64,000 nucleotides of DNA, from assembly GCA_938042245.1 (NCBI GenBank), contig CALIRO010000047.1, positions 1 through 64,000 of the forward strand, written 5' to 3'. Of this stretch, positions 1 to 9,109 are shown piece by piece; within the stretch, counting starts at the first letter, position 1, and every line of letters starts with the position of its first letter. The translations under genes were made by a program, and so were the position numbers. This DNA is from an uncultured Thermoguttaceae bacterium (GTDB lineage Bacteria; Planctomycetota; Planctomycetia; Pirellulales; Thermoguttaceae). The notes under the pieces are model-generated. The model did not search any database. It saw nothing but the letters and a program-made list of their open reading frames with translations, and was not told the origin of the DNA.

Positions 1-990
1 GAACGCGAAAAACAGCTCCAGGCCGAGCGGGCCGAGGCCGAACGCAAGCGGATGGAAGAGGAACGCCAGAAAGCCGAGGGCCTCCGCCGCAAAGTGGATC
101 AACTGCTCGAAGTGGTCCATGCTGCCGCTCAGGGGGATCTGACGCGCCGAGCCGACATCGAAAACACCAACGATGCGTTCGATGAGCTGGCTAAGGGCAT
201 TAATAAGATGTTGGCCGATCTGGCGCATCTGATCGGTCAGGTGAATGAAAGTGCGGCCCAATTTGCCGAAGGCTCCCGCGTGATTGCCGACGGCGCACAG
301 ACCCTGGCCCAGGGCGCCCAGAGGCAAAGCTCCAGCGTCGAAGAGATGACCGCTTCGATCGAGGAGTTGGCCAGCAGCGTAGAACAGATCAAACAACGGG
401 CCTTAGAAGCGGATCAGAAAGCCAAGCAGACCCGCCAGGTCGCCGATTCAGGGGGCAAAGCCGTTCAACGCTCCGTCGAGGCGATGCAACTGATCAAAGC
501 CAGCGCCGAACGTATTAGCGAGATCATCCAGGTAATCTCTGAGATCGCCAGCCAGACGAACCTGTTGGCGTTGAATGCGGCGATCGAGGCAGCCCGAGCG
601 GGTGAACACGGCATGGGCTTTGCCGTGGTGGCCGACGAGGTCCGCAAACTCGCCGAACGCAGCAACAAAGCCGCCGGCGAAATCTCCAAACTCATCAAAG
701 AATCCACCGAACGGGTTACCGAAGGGGCCTTGCTCAGCGAAGAAACGGGCAAAGCCCTTCAGGAAATTATTCGGGGTGTGGAGACCACGGCGGCAGAAAT
801 CGGCGCCATTGCCGAGGCCACCGTGCAGCAAGCAACCCGTGCCCAGGAAATCTCCTCCGGGATCCAAAACATCGCTCAAGTAACCGAGCAGAACGCGGCT
901 GGAAGCGAGCAGATGGCCTCCTCGAGCGAACAACTTGGCGCTCAGGCGGCCGCGCTGAAAGAACTGGTCAGCCGGTTTAAACTCCAGTAA
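1..990 (+). CDS. Methyl-accepting chemotaxis protein, C-terminal part
   Basis: The reading frame is open from base 1, so the gene starts outside the window and only the last 329 residues are present. They begin with a charged coiled coil rich in Glu, Arg, Ala and Lys, followed by a HAMP-like segment (around [20 protein letters not shown]). After that comes the long alpha-helical MCP signalling domain. The conserved hairpin tip is clear ([20 protein letters not shown], then [20 protein letters not shown]). By family knowledge this part forms the cytoplasmic coiled-coil hairpin that binds CheA and CheW. The protein ends in SRFKLQ with no CheB/CheR-type pentapeptide tether. The sensory part is not visible, so the ligand and membrane topology are unknown. 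A strong terminator follows 143 bases downstream. Confidence 0.95.
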   Translation, partial: EREKQLQAERAEAERKRMEEERQKAEGLRRKVDQLLEVVHAAAQGDLTRRADIENTNDAFDELAKGINKMLADLAHLIGQVNESAAQFAEGSRVIADGAQTLAQGAQRQSSSVEEMTASIEELASSVEQIKQRALEADQKAKQTRQVADSGGKAVQRSVEAMQLIKASAERISEIIQVISEIASQTNLLALNAAIEAARAGEHGMGFAVVADEVRKLAERSNKAAGEISKLIKESTERVTEGALLSEETGKALQEIIRGVETTAAEIGAIAEATVQQATRAQEISSGIQNIAQVTEQNAAGSEQMASSSEQLGAQAAALKELVSRFKLQ

Positions 991-1132
991 ACCAAATCCG
1001 ACTGCTCGGTTTTCCCCTCTCAATATAAAAATACAGATTTGCTGGGAGGATCGCTGCATCCGTTGCATGAAAAAGCCAGGTTCTCAACGGGGCAGGAGAA
1101 CCTGGCCTGGGAAAAAGAAGGTTGGGACGTGG

Positions 1133-1176
1133 GGCCCGGTCGGCTGAAAACTGCTCGGCCGGGCCTTCTTTTTTTC
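1133..1176 (+). terminator. Rho-independent terminator after the chemoreceptor gene
   Basis: GGCCCGGTCGG at 1133-1143 pairs with bases 1155-1165 (ending CCGGGCC) through about 11 pairs including two G-T wobbles, with an 11-base loop. The run TTCTTTTTTTC follows at once. The structure sits downstream of the chemoreceptor stop and on the same strand. Confidence 0.85.
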
Positions 1177-1692
1177 TGAAACCAATCTCCCCGTCGAGAG
1201 GGAAGGGAGCAACGGCCTAACCCCTAGAGGTTCACTCGGAAACCCGCGTTCCGATGCTCCACCTCCGGTAAATGGAGAGATTCCGGTAATAGACTTCCAG
1301 AATCATCACCGCCAGGGCCGTACAATATAGACGTCCTCGCCAATTTTTTCCATCCGTCCCTAGTTGCTCGGGAACGAATCAACTGCCTTGTGCATGCTTT
1401 GGGTGGGCTGGGGGCTGGCCTGCGCCGACAAACCTGAGCAGCACCAACCCGGTGTCCCCATGGCGGGCCTGGATGTGGCTACCAGGATTTCGGCACTGGC
1501 CCTTACAACTGGGCGCCTCGGTATGGTTAAAATTCCGGCCACCATTCCGGCTTAGCGCACCAGGGAAATATCCTTCTTCCTCTACGAAATAGCTCACCTC
1601 TTAAAAGAGTTCGGCTTTCTCCGGTATAATCAGTAGGTGGTACGGAAGTGGTTAGGAGGGTTTTTTTAGCGTTTTCCTGGAAGGGGCTATAT
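1177..1692. other. Intergenic region, no gene seen
   Basis: Short open frames exist here on both strands, but none has a ribosome binding site or a recognisable protein. The last 90 bases hold the candidate promoter of the downstream oxidoreductase gene. Confidence 0.6.
1601..1630 (+). promoter_or_regulatory. Candidate sigma70-type promoter
   Basis: A perfect TATAAT lies at 1625-1630. TTAAAA at 1601-1606 is a 4-of-6 match to the -35 box with an 18-base spacer. It is about 60 bases upstream of the chosen start of the Gfo/Idh/MocA gene. Confidence 0.45.
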
Positions 1693-2955
1693 ATGCATCC
1701 TTTGCACCGTCGGGAGTTTTTGGATCGATTGGGCCGGGCTTCGATGGGTTTGGGGGCGGCATGGGCGGCCAAGAGTTCGATCTATTGCCGTTTGGGAGCG
1801 GAACCAGGCCTGCAGCCTGCCTTAGCCAAACCGGCATTGGACTCCAGCCCCAGCAACCAACCCACCCCCAGCAGCAAAAAATGGGAGCCGATTTCGGACC
1901 GAAAAATCCGCTTCGGCATCGTGGGCTATGGGGTCTGTCGGTTCGGCGCCGCCTTCGGTTTCCAGGATCATCCGAACGTGCAGATTGTGGCCGTCAGCGA
2001 CCTGATCCCCGAACGGTGCCGGGAGCTTGCCAAAGCGTGCCGGTGTGAAAAAACGTATCCCTCCCTGGAAGAACTGGTCAAAGATCCCCAGATCGAGGCG
2101 GTCTTTGTGGCTACCGACGCGCCAAGCCATGCCCGTCACTGCATCGAAGTGCTCCGTCATGACAAACATGTGATGACGGCCGTACCGGCCGTCTGGGGAT
2201 CGTTGGAAGAAGCCGAAAAGCTCCTGGAAACGGTCGAAAAAACTGGTCTCAAATATATGATGGCCGAAACGAGTTGTTTCCGGGCTGACTGTTGGGCGAT
2301 GCGGCAGATCTATCAAGCCGGTGGTTTCGGCAACCTGGTCTATACCGAAGGGGAATATTACCACTATTCGCCCAGGCCGATCGATTCGTTCCGGGGCTGG
2401 CGCATTGGGAGCCCGCCGCTTTGGTATCCCACGCACTCGACGGCTTATTATGTGGGGGTGACGGGTAAACGGTTTACCTCTGTTTCCTGCCTCGGATTCC
2501 GCGGCAATTTTCCTGCCTATCAGCCCGGGGCAAACAGATATAATAATCCGTTTACTGATGAAGTGGCCTTGTTCCAAACCACTGAGGGCGGCACTGCCCG
2601 GATCAGCATGTGCAAGTCGATCCGCGGCCTGGTAGCAGAGCGAGGCCGGGTCTTCGGCCAACTCGGCTGGATGGATGAGAGCGGCTACCACGGCGCCATG
2701 GAAAAACTGCCGGAGACCTCCCGGCCGCCGCTTCCGCCTACTGTACCAGCGGGCGGCCATGGTGGCTCCCACGGCCATTTAGCCCACGAGTTCGTCTGCG
2801 CCATCCTCGAAGACCGCCAACCGCTTATCCATATCTACGAAGCCCTGGCCATGACCGTCCCAGGCATTATCGCCCACCAGTCCGCCCTGAAAGATGGCCA
2901 AACGATGAAAATCCCCCAATACGATCCACCGAGGAAACAGGCAGCCAACTCTTAG
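1693..2955 (+). CDS. Gfo/Idh/MocA-family oxidoreductase, Tat-exported
   Basis: This is a 420-residue NAD(P)-dependent oxidoreductase of the Gfo/Idh/MocA superfamily. I chose ATG 1693 because GGAAGGGG lies 6 bases upstream and because it places a twin-arginine-like signal (HRREFLDRLGRASMG) at the N-terminus; a GTG at 1648 would add 15 residues and bury the signal. The Rossmann start is IRFGIVGYGVCRFG (residues about 73-86), followed by a second-strand acid in AVSDLIPERC. The segment equivalent to the family's EKP motif reads KHVMTAVPAVWGS, so the conserved lysine is replaced by valine. The cofactor may still bind, but normal dehydrogenase chemistry is doubtful. Tat-exported members of this superfamily are numerous in planctomycetes and are often linked to sugar or sugar-acid metabolism. 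The substrate cannot be told from sequence. A PLP aminotransferase gene follows 38 bases downstream. Confidence 0.88.
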   Translation: MHPLHRREFLDRLGRASMGLGAAWAAKSSIYCRLGAEPGLQPALAKPALDSSPSNQPTPSSKKWEPISDRKIRFGIVGYGVCRFGAAFGFQDHPNVQIVAVSDLIPERCRELAKACRCEKTYPSLEELVKDPQIEAVFVATDAPSHARHCIEVLRHDKHVMTAVPAVWGSLEEAEKLLETVEKTGLKYMMAETSCFRADCWAMRQIYQAGGFGNLVYTEGEYYHYSPRPIDSFRGWRIGSPPLWYPTHSTAYYVGVTGKRFTSVSCLGFRGNFPAYQPGANRYNNPFTDEVALFQTTEGGTARISMCKSIRGLVAERGRVFGQLGWMDESGYHGAMEKLPETSRPPLPPTVPAGGHGGSHGHLAHEFVCAILEDRQPLIHIYEALAMTVPGIIAHQSALKDGQTMKIPQYDPPRKQAANS

Positions 2956-2993
2956 GAACCCCCATAACTTGCTGCAAAAATAGTGCTTCCGCC

Positions 2994-4334
2994 ATGGACC
3001 TGGAAGAAGCTTTACTTTCCTCTTATGGACAGGCCAGCAGCCAGCCGGCGCCGGTCAATCGGATGATGGCCCAGTTTGCGGCCGATTTTCGGCTCCAGAT
3101 GGATATCAACCTGGGCGTCGGGTATGTGAACGAAAATACCATCCCCCGGCAATGGATCCGTCAGGCATTGGAGGAGGTGTTGGCCAAGCCGCAGAAACAC
3201 CGCCTGGCCCTGAATTACGGCAGCCCGACCGGTTCGCCCAACCTGATCGACTCGATCCGCCGATTCTACTTGGAGCATCGGATCGGCGGCCTGACGGAAC
3301 AGATACTCAGCCGCCGACAAATCATCATCGGCCCCAACGGCGCCAGCAGCCTCCTGGAGGCCATCGCCCAAGTCTTAGCACCGGGATTGGTCATCACAAC
3401 CGATCCCATCTATTATATTTACTGCGATTTTCTGGAGCGGATGGGTTTTGAACTGCTGGCCATTCCCGAAGATGCCCAAGGATTGGATACCCAGCGATTG
3501 GAGGGGGAGCTAGCCCGGCTGGGCCCCCGGCAGGCAGACATCCGCTTTTTCTATCTGGTTACCGTCAATAATCCCACCTGTACCATCCTTTCCAATCGCC
3601 GACGCCAGCAGGTAGTGGAAATTGCCACAGGGCTTTCTCGCCGATTGGGCCGAAAAGTGCCGGTGGTGCTAGACCTGGCTTATGAACTTTTGATTCATGA
3701 TCCAACCGTCGAACCGCCGCTTTCCGGCCTGCTTTTTGACCAATTAGGTATTGTCTATGAGATCGGGACGCTGTCGAAGATCTTGGCGCCGGCGCTGCGG
3801 ATCGGCTATTTGATTGGGCCGGATGGGCCCCTGCTCCGAGCCATCGTGCAGAAGACCAGCGACACCGGCTTTAGTGCCCCCCTGGTTACCCAGGAGACGG
3901 CCAGTGTGCTTTTGGATCGCCATGCCGCCCAGCAACTGGAAGCGGTCCGGGCCGGCTATCGCCAAAAGGCCCAAATGAGCCGGCAGTGGATCCAAGAGCG
4001 GCTTGGACCGTATTTATCCTCCTGTACCGGCGGCCAGGCAGGGTTTTATTTTTATCTGACTTTCCACCGGATCGAAACCCACGAAGACTCGGTCTTTTTC
4101 CGTTTTTTGGCCCGAACTACCGGAGATCCCCAGATCGACGGTCCTCCAGGGACCAAAAAGCCGCGGGTGGTGTATATTCCTGGCCAATTCTGCGTGCATC
4201 GGCGGGGGCATTTGGTCCAGGTCGGCCGCCGCCAACTGCGACTTTCCTACGGCTTTGAAGAGCTGGAGCGCATTGACCAAGCCATCCGCCTCATGGCCGA
4301 CGCCGCCGCCTACGCAGAAAAACGTCTCGGCTAA
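2994..4334 (+). CDS. PLP-dependent aminotransferase, class I/II fold
   Basis: The product is a 446-residue fold-type I aminotransferase. It shows GSPTGSPNLIDSIRRFY near residue 76, the NNPTCTILSNRRR segment that corresponds to the NPTG loop, a conserved Asp in VVLDLAYELLIHD, and the Schiff-base lysine in YEIGTLSKILAPALRIGYL. The order and spacing resemble the MocR-type / 2-aminoadipate aminotransferase group (LysN-like), but there is no N-terminal GntR DNA-binding domain. The ATG has no convincing Shine-Dalgarno sequence. The 38-base gap to the oxidoreductase gene upstream suggests co-transcription. The substrate is unknown, and an amino-acid or amino-sugar donor is equally possible. Confidence 0.85.
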   Translation: MDLEEALLSSYGQASSQPAPVNRMMAQFAADFRLQMDINLGVGYVNENTIPRQWIRQALEEVLAKPQKHRLALNYGSPTGSPNLIDSIRRFYLEHRIGGLTEQILSRRQIIIGPNGASSLLEAIAQVLAPGLVITTDPIYYIYCDFLERMGFELLAIPEDAQGLDTQRLEGELARLGPRQADIRFFYLVTVNNPTCTILSNRRRQQVVEIATGLSRRLGRKVPVVLDLAYELLIHDPTVEPPLSGLLFDQLGIVYEIGTLSKILAPALRIGYLIGPDGPLLRAIVQKTSDTGFSAPLVTQETASVLLDRHAAQQLEAVRAGYRQKAQMSRQWIQERLGPYLSSCTGGQAGFYFYLTFHRIETHEDSVFFRFLARTTGDPQIDGPPGTKKPRVVYIPGQFCVHRRGHLVQVGRRQLRLSYGFEELERIDQAIRLMADAAAYAEKRLG

Positions 4335-4957
4335 AGAATAGAAAGCCTTTCTCCCAAAGCACGAAACAGGTTAGGCCCGGCAAACAGGGATCCCGTTCCT
4401 GGTGAACCGCCAAGCCGACTTTTAGCCAACCTCTCCCCCACAGGAGCACATCCTGTAACGTAGTCTGTTAGACTGCATCTGTAAGACTGCCCCCTCGCCA
4501 AACCTCACTAAGACCCTATGGCAAAAAGAATCGGGCGAAGACAGCAAAGCCCAGAAAATTGGGGGTTTGAAAAGCCGGTAATGGCCTTGGTGAAATGGAC
4601 TCTAAGTCTGTTCCACCGCGCGGAGAGCCCATTGGCGAATAGCTACCTGCTACCAGGCGGTGGTGCCTCCAAAGCGTAGTGTTTTCGTAACACCTCAGCC
4701 GTATGGTCTACTAAGGCATTCCTATAAAAGCAGGAAGCCCGTTTTTTGGGATAGTTTATTTGTTCTGCGCTGCCGCTTGCGGGGGAATCACAAGTTGGGT
4801 CTCTCCCACTAGGGGAGAGGCGATGGGACTTCCTCAGCCGTCCAACCTAGCGCCGCCTTCGGCCCTCAGCCTTCCACTTCCTACTCCCCCTGCCCTTAGT
4901 TCTCCCCCACAAGGTCGGTTCCTGAGGGGGGGCTGGGTACTCTCTCCTCTGGTCAGA
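4335..4957. other. Convergent intergenic region, no gene seen
   Basis: The flanking genes converge here. It contains a short tandem repeat (4464-4491) and two stem-loops. The first pairs CTCTCCC at 4801-4807 with GGGAGAG at 4813-4819. The second pairs 4942-4951 with 4963-4972 and overlaps the stop codon of the DUF1559 gene. Neither is followed by a T run, so neither is called as an intrinsic terminator. No tRNA or small-RNA signature was found. Confidence 0.5.
4464..4491. repeat. Short tandem duplication (2 x 14 bases)
   Basis: TCTGTTAGACTGCA is followed directly by TCTGTAAGACTGCC, which differs at two positions. There are only two copies and no known function. Confidence 0.5.
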
Positions 4958-6052
4958 TCATTCAGGGGAGAGCACTTCGCCGCCGTCGATGCTGGCCAGC
5001 CCGATCCAAAGGGCCGCATGGATCGAATCGCTAAAGAAGCGAACGCTTCCGTCAGCCAGTGCCGCATTTACCCCGCCGGGGTGATAGCTGCGGGCGGCAT
5101 AAATCACCGTGCTCCAGCAAGGCGAATTGCCCACACAGGGGGCTTTTCGTTTAGTATTGTCGCAGTATCGGCCTGCCAGAAGTTGGTCGGGCACCGGAGA
5201 GTTGGGCGTGCGCAGGTGCGAATAGCCGATGCCCAGGTCCGACACCCATAGGCCGCGCAGGTCGGCCGATCCACTTGGCCCGGCAATGAGTTCGCTCAGG
5301 GCCACCGTATTCGAGGTGCCGTCTATGACATCCCGAATGCCTCGGAACACGTTCCAATTGAATAGCGCCCGTTTGGTGGCCGGGTTATTGGCGTCGTTGC
5401 AGGATTTATCGAAGTTGGTAATGCCTTTTTCCATCACGGAGCCGTCTGGGCTGTGGCAGGCCACATAATTCGAGCGGGTGTAGCCGTCCGTAGGAAGCGG
5501 CGATTCATTGCCATAGACGCCGGGCCGGTCTGATGGACATTGATACAGCGGAATCACGGTGCGGAAGATCGGCCCGTTCACCTTGTCGCAGTCCGGGCCT
5601 CGGAAGCCAACGCTCCAGTTGTAGGTCTGGGCTAAATTGTTCAGTTCCACATAAGGCCAGATGAACATCGTCCAATGGTGGATGGCCGTCCGGCCCCAGG
5701 TGGCCCGATTGTTCGGATCATAGGCCAACGAACCAGCCGGAAACACGTTGTGGGCGGCATGGTAATTATGCATGCCCAGCATCAGTTGCTTGAGGTTATT
5801 GGTGCACTGCATCCGGCGGGCCGCTTCTCGGGCCGCCTGCACCGCCGGCAAAAGCAGAGCGATCAAAATGCCAATAATGGCAATGACCACCAAAAGTTCT
5901 ACTAGCGTGAAACCATAGGCCTGGATTGGGAAGGAGAACCTCGCTGAGAGCTTCGGCCGCTGTCGTATCCTTGACCCCTGTCTGCTTCCCCTGGGGAAAG
6001 AAAACCTCCGTGGCAGTACCCTCCGTTTTTGATCGCCGAGGCATTCTGCCAT
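4958..6052 (-). CDS. DUF1559 domain protein with prepilin-type N-terminus
   Basis: This 364-residue protein is typical of the large planctomycete DUF1559 family. After about 46 residues comes the type IV pilin/pseudopilin methylation motif GFTLVELLVVIAIIGILIAL. The prepilin peptidase should cut after that Gly, and the hydrophobic helix continues from it. The region following the helix (PAVQAAREAARRMQCTNNLK) is diagnostic for DUF1559. Near the C-terminus HPGGVNAALADGSVRFFSDS matches the family's conserved H-x-G-G-x-N-x-x-x-A-D-G-S-V motif. The ATG at 6052 has GGAGGGG 7 bases upstream, which supports the unusually long leader. The proteins are thought to be exported and surface-associated. Their function is not established. 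Confidence 0.92.
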   Translation of the reverse strand: MAECLGDQKRRVLPRRFSFPRGSRQGSRIRQRPKLSARFSFPIQAYGFTLVELLVVIAIIGILIALLLPAVQAAREAARRMQCTNNLKQLMLGMHNYHAAHNVFPAGSLAYDPNNRATWGRTAIHHWTMFIWPYVELNNLAQTYNWSVGFRGPDCDKVNGPIFRTVIPLYQCPSDRPGVYGNESPLPTDGYTRSNYVACHSPDGSVMEKGITNFDKSCNDANNPATKRALFNWNVFRGIRDVIDGTSNTVALSELIAGPSGSADLRGLWVSDLGIGYSHLRTPNSPVPDQLLAGRYCDNTKRKAPCVGNSPCWSTVIYAARSYHPGGVNAALADGSVRFFSDSIHAALWIGLASIDGGEVLSPE

Positions 6053-6106
6053 TGGTTTCCCCTCCGTGAAAGTGGCCCTAAAAGAACCGGCCAGGAAAGA
6101 TCTTCC

Positions 6107-7856
6107 TCATCGGCTTTTCCGGACGCGGAAACTCACCAGAGCGAAGGCCCCCAAGGCTAGCAGCAACCAACCGCTCGGCTCCGGCACCAAGGCGGCGTTG
6201 AAATGGGCGAAGATCTCCGCCTGGCTCAAAGCCCGGCCGTAAATGGCGATCTCGTCGATATTGCCCGGCCACTTTAGCATGTCGTAATCGCTTCGGCCGC
6301 CGAAGACCCAGGTGCCCTGATCAAAGTTGGTGCCGGAAGGAAGAGGGAAAGTCGCTGTAAACTCTAATTGACCATCCAGATAGACCCAAATGGTGTCCCC
6401 ATCCCGAACAAAGGCCACATGGTACCACTGGTTCGGTTGGAGGATGGTGGGATTGGCCGCCCAGACGCTCTTCTCCACGTCTTTATTGTAATAGAACAAG
6501 GCGCCGGCAGGCGGATTGTTCGGAGGCACATTGTAGGTGCCGCCCATGCCCAACGCGTCGCCGAAGAGACCGGAGCCGTCAAAATCGCGGCGGTGGAAGA
6601 TGTAGCCGACCGGTCCATAGGTGGTCGTATTGGAAGGCCGAATCCAGGCTTCGACCGTGTACTGGGTGTCAGGGACATTAACCGGCGCGGTGGAGTGGAC
6701 CACCAAGGCATAGTCGTTATCGGTATATCCTGCTATTCCGATGGGGATGGTGGGGGCGTAATTGATGGGTTCAAAGCCGCCTAGCCGGGCTCCGTTCCGA
6801 GCCGTATCGGTGGGTCGAGGGCCGACATCCGGCGGCTGGCCAGTGCGGGTTACCTTGGGCGCCTGACCGTTGCCCAGGGTTTGGTCTCGGCCATTGCCGC
6901 TAATGTCATAGGCCAGATTGTCGCCGGCCAGCTCGTTAAGCCGCCAGTAGGCGGCAGGCCCACTCTGCAAAACAGCCGCCGGATAATCGGGAAAAGCAGC
7001 CATATACAGCGAGCGAACCTCCTGGGGCGTAAGCACCCGGTTCCAGACGGCTGCCTCGTCGTACCAGCCGCGAATGCTCATGAAGGGGTCCGGTTTATCC
7101 GGGCGCACGCCGATGCCAAGCCGTTCGCCGTTGTTATCGCCGGTGGTAGTGCGCCAGGGCCGATACGTCCAAGGAATATCCTGTTTGCCATTCAGATAGG
7201 TGGTGAAATAATCCCCGTTCCTGATATAAACAAAGTGATACCATTTACCGGCTTCGACCGCCTGCGGGCTGGTGCTCGAGATGACGCCTACGCCGTCCCA
7301 GAAAAACATCTTTTTGGCTACCGTGCCGTATTTGCCCGATCCAATCCCTAGAGAGTCTCGCAGATAGGTATCGTCTCCGATCACTCCGTTGGCCCTAGAA
7401 AAAACATAGGTGGGGAATTCCGTAGAGAGGGATTCCTGTTTGAACCAGACCTGGACGCTGTAGGCGGTTGGACTGACGCCGGCCGAGCTGTAAAGGGAAG
7501 TATAGAGGGTGCCAGCGCCTCGTTGATCGGTCATGGGGTGATTGGCGTAAGGGGCAAGATTGCCCGAGGGCATGTATAAAAAGCCATCTGTGGGCCGAGG
7601 CCCCGGTTGGCCTAATGTCAGTACACTATTGGCGTCCGAATGCTTCACGTAGCTGGCATTGTTGGCCCCAGCCAAGGGGAGCAATATCCACAGCCGCCGG
7701 ATACGGCGGCCCGCCAGTCTCGTCCAACGGCCAATAGATGACCGGGTTGGTTTCGAGCACCACATCCCGATACATCAGCGCCGCTTGAAGATCGGAAGTT
7801 TCCAGCACCAGCAACCCCAGAATCCCCCAGATGACCAATATGCAGCGGGCGAACAT
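6107..7856 (-). pseudogene. LamG-domain PEP-CTERM protein, split by a frameshift
   Basis: Two frames together encode one secreted protein. The first starts at ATG 7856, with AGGAGG 6 bases upstream, and gives a signal peptide (MFARCILVIWGILGLLVLET) plus the start of a LamG domain (PVIYWPLDETGG). The frame is then lost near 7676-7679 at a run of four G. Removing one base there restores VDIAPLAGANNASYVK and the remaining ~520 residues. These contain two LamG/concanavalin-like jellyroll units, each with a WYHFVYIR- or WYHVAFVR-type strand and an A-V/I-Y-x-R-x-L segment. The protein ends in a PEP-CTERM sorting signal: VPEPSGWLLLALGAFALVSF followed by RVRKSR. By family knowledge an exosortase would process it; none is in this window. 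The single homopolymer lesion could be a real mutation, a phase-variable tract or a sequencing error. Confidence 0.82.
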
Positions 7857-8069
7857 GGGTGGCCTCCTACGGAACAAGAATACTGACTCTTTTGTTTACT
7901 TAACGCACTATGAGAAGTCCCCCGGAGCAGTCTGAATATGTAACCGTGTTCGATTTTAACAACGGCAAACAGCAATGTCAAGAATTTCGCTGTGGAAGCG
8001 TATTCGAAACTGAGGGCAAATGGACAGATTGGACGAGAAAACTGGTTTTGTGTAGATTATGATTAAATA

Positions 8070-8084
8070 AACATTTTATATGTT
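8070..8084. promoter_or_regulatory. Candidate operator upstream of the DeoR gene
   Basis: AACAT and ATGTT form a perfect inverted repeat around five bases (TTTAT). The site lies in the AT-rich divergent region 36 bases before the deoR-like start. It could be the regulator's own binding site. This is an inference from position and symmetry only. No other feature was found in the 263-base divergent gap (7857-8119). Confidence 0.35.
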
Positions 8085-8119
8085 CATTTTGCCGCCAGAA
8101 GCAGACAGGAACATCTTTT

Positions 8120-8905
8120 ATGAACAAGTCGCTTTCTCGGATTCATGGGCGTCAACGGAAAATCTGCGACCTGATCGCCCAGCGGGGCGAGTGCAGCGTG
8201 CAGGAACTGAGCCAGGCCTTAGGCGTTAGCAGCATGACCATCCGCCGGGACCTTCAAGCCCTGGAGCAGCAGGGCCAGATCGTGCGCACGCACGGCGGGG
8301 CCACGCTTGGGTACCGCACCGTGTTTGAGTTTGACTTTTTGAAGAAACTGCGGTTGAACCTACCGGCCAAGGAGGCCATTGCCCGGGTGGCGGCGGAGCT
8401 AGTTCGGAATTGTTCCAGCCTGATGCTGGACGGAAGTACAACGACTTTGACCATTGCCCGGCATCTGCGTGGTCGGACCGGCTTGACGGTGATTACCACG
8501 TCGCTTCCGGCGGCCAGTGAACTGCAACACGAACCAGGCATCGACGTATTGCTGCCAGGCGGCTATCTGCGGCCCCATTCGCCCGATCTAACCGGGCCGC
8601 TCACGGAGATGAACTTGGAACAGCTGCACGCTGAGGTGGCTATCCTGGGGGCCGACGCCATCGACGAGGAAGCATATGTCTATACGAATCCCCCGGATAC
8701 CACGGATACGCTTTTGAAGATGGCGGCCGCGGCCGATCGGGTCTATATTGCCGCCGATAGCTCCAAATTGGGCCGACGAGGCCTGCGCCGGTACGGTCGG
8801 CTGACCCAATGGGACGGCCTGATTACTGATAGCCGGGCCGACCCTCGCTTTCTGGACGGCTTGCGCAAACTGGGCGTGCAGATCCTAATCGGCGAAGTCC
8901 GGTAA
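8120..8905 (+). CDS. DeoR-family transcriptional regulator
   Basis: The product is 261 residues, the normal size for the family. The N-terminal winged helix-turn-helix is clear (RQRKICDLIAQRGECSVQEL, then ALGVSSMTIRRDLQALEQQG at about residues 34-53 and the wing IVRTHGGA). The C-terminal DeoRC sensor domain has the typical LMLDGSTTTLTIARHL sugar-phosphate loop, LLPGGYLRP, and AADSSKLGRRG near the end. Such regulators usually repress sugar or nucleoside catabolic genes and are released by a phosphorylated sugar. No obvious target operon is adjacent, since the divergent neighbour is the LamG gene. AGGA lies about 10 bases upstream of the ATG. Confidence 0.9.
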   Translation: MNKSLSRIHGRQRKICDLIAQRGECSVQELSQALGVSSMTIRRDLQALEQQGQIVRTHGGATLGYRTVFEFDFLKKLRLNLPAKEAIARVAAELVRNCSSLMLDGSTTTLTIARHLRGRTGLTVITTSLPAASELQHEPGIDVLLPGGYLRPHSPDLTGPLTEMNLEQLHAEVAILGADAIDEEAYVYTNPPDTTDTLLKMAAAADRVYIAADSSKLGRRGLRRYGRLTQWDGLITDSRADPRFLDGLRKLGVQILIGEVR

Positions 8906-9109
8906 CCGTGTCGCCCAAGGAAGCAGAAGCTGTTTGCGGTCATCCCCCCGAAAGCTCTCGATTCCGCAAGAACCAGAGGGCTGTCGTAAAGCCGCCTCGA
9001 TTGCCGCTTGGGCGGGAATGACAATAATGAACTTTCGTACCGGTATGGCCATCTAGGAGGCGAACAGGGGCTTTTAGGAGAGGCAAAACTTCGGGAGCCA
9101 GAGGAGATG
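8906..9109. other. Convergent intergenic region
   Basis: About 200 bases between two convergent genes. No gene and no convincing terminator. The segment around 9016-9022 contains GGGAATGA, which resembles intergenic pieces near 29486 and 34911. Confidence 0.4.

Noticed and set aside
448..1068. Long reverse reading frame opposite the chemoreceptor gene
   Set aside because: It is the mirror of a high-GC coding region. No ribosome binding site and no recognisable protein.
1822..2778. 318-codon reverse frame opposite the first oxidoreductase
   Set aside because: The + strand protein has clear family motifs throughout; the reverse frame is its shadow.
4942..4972. Stem-loop as terminator of the DUF1559 gene
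   Set aside because: It pairs well but overlaps the stop codon and is not followed by a T run on either strand.
8938..9022. Family of intergenic repeats sharing TCATTCCCGC-like pieces (also near 29486 and 34911)
   Set aside because: The shared part is only about ten bases and the flanks do not align, so a repeat family cannot be supported from this window.
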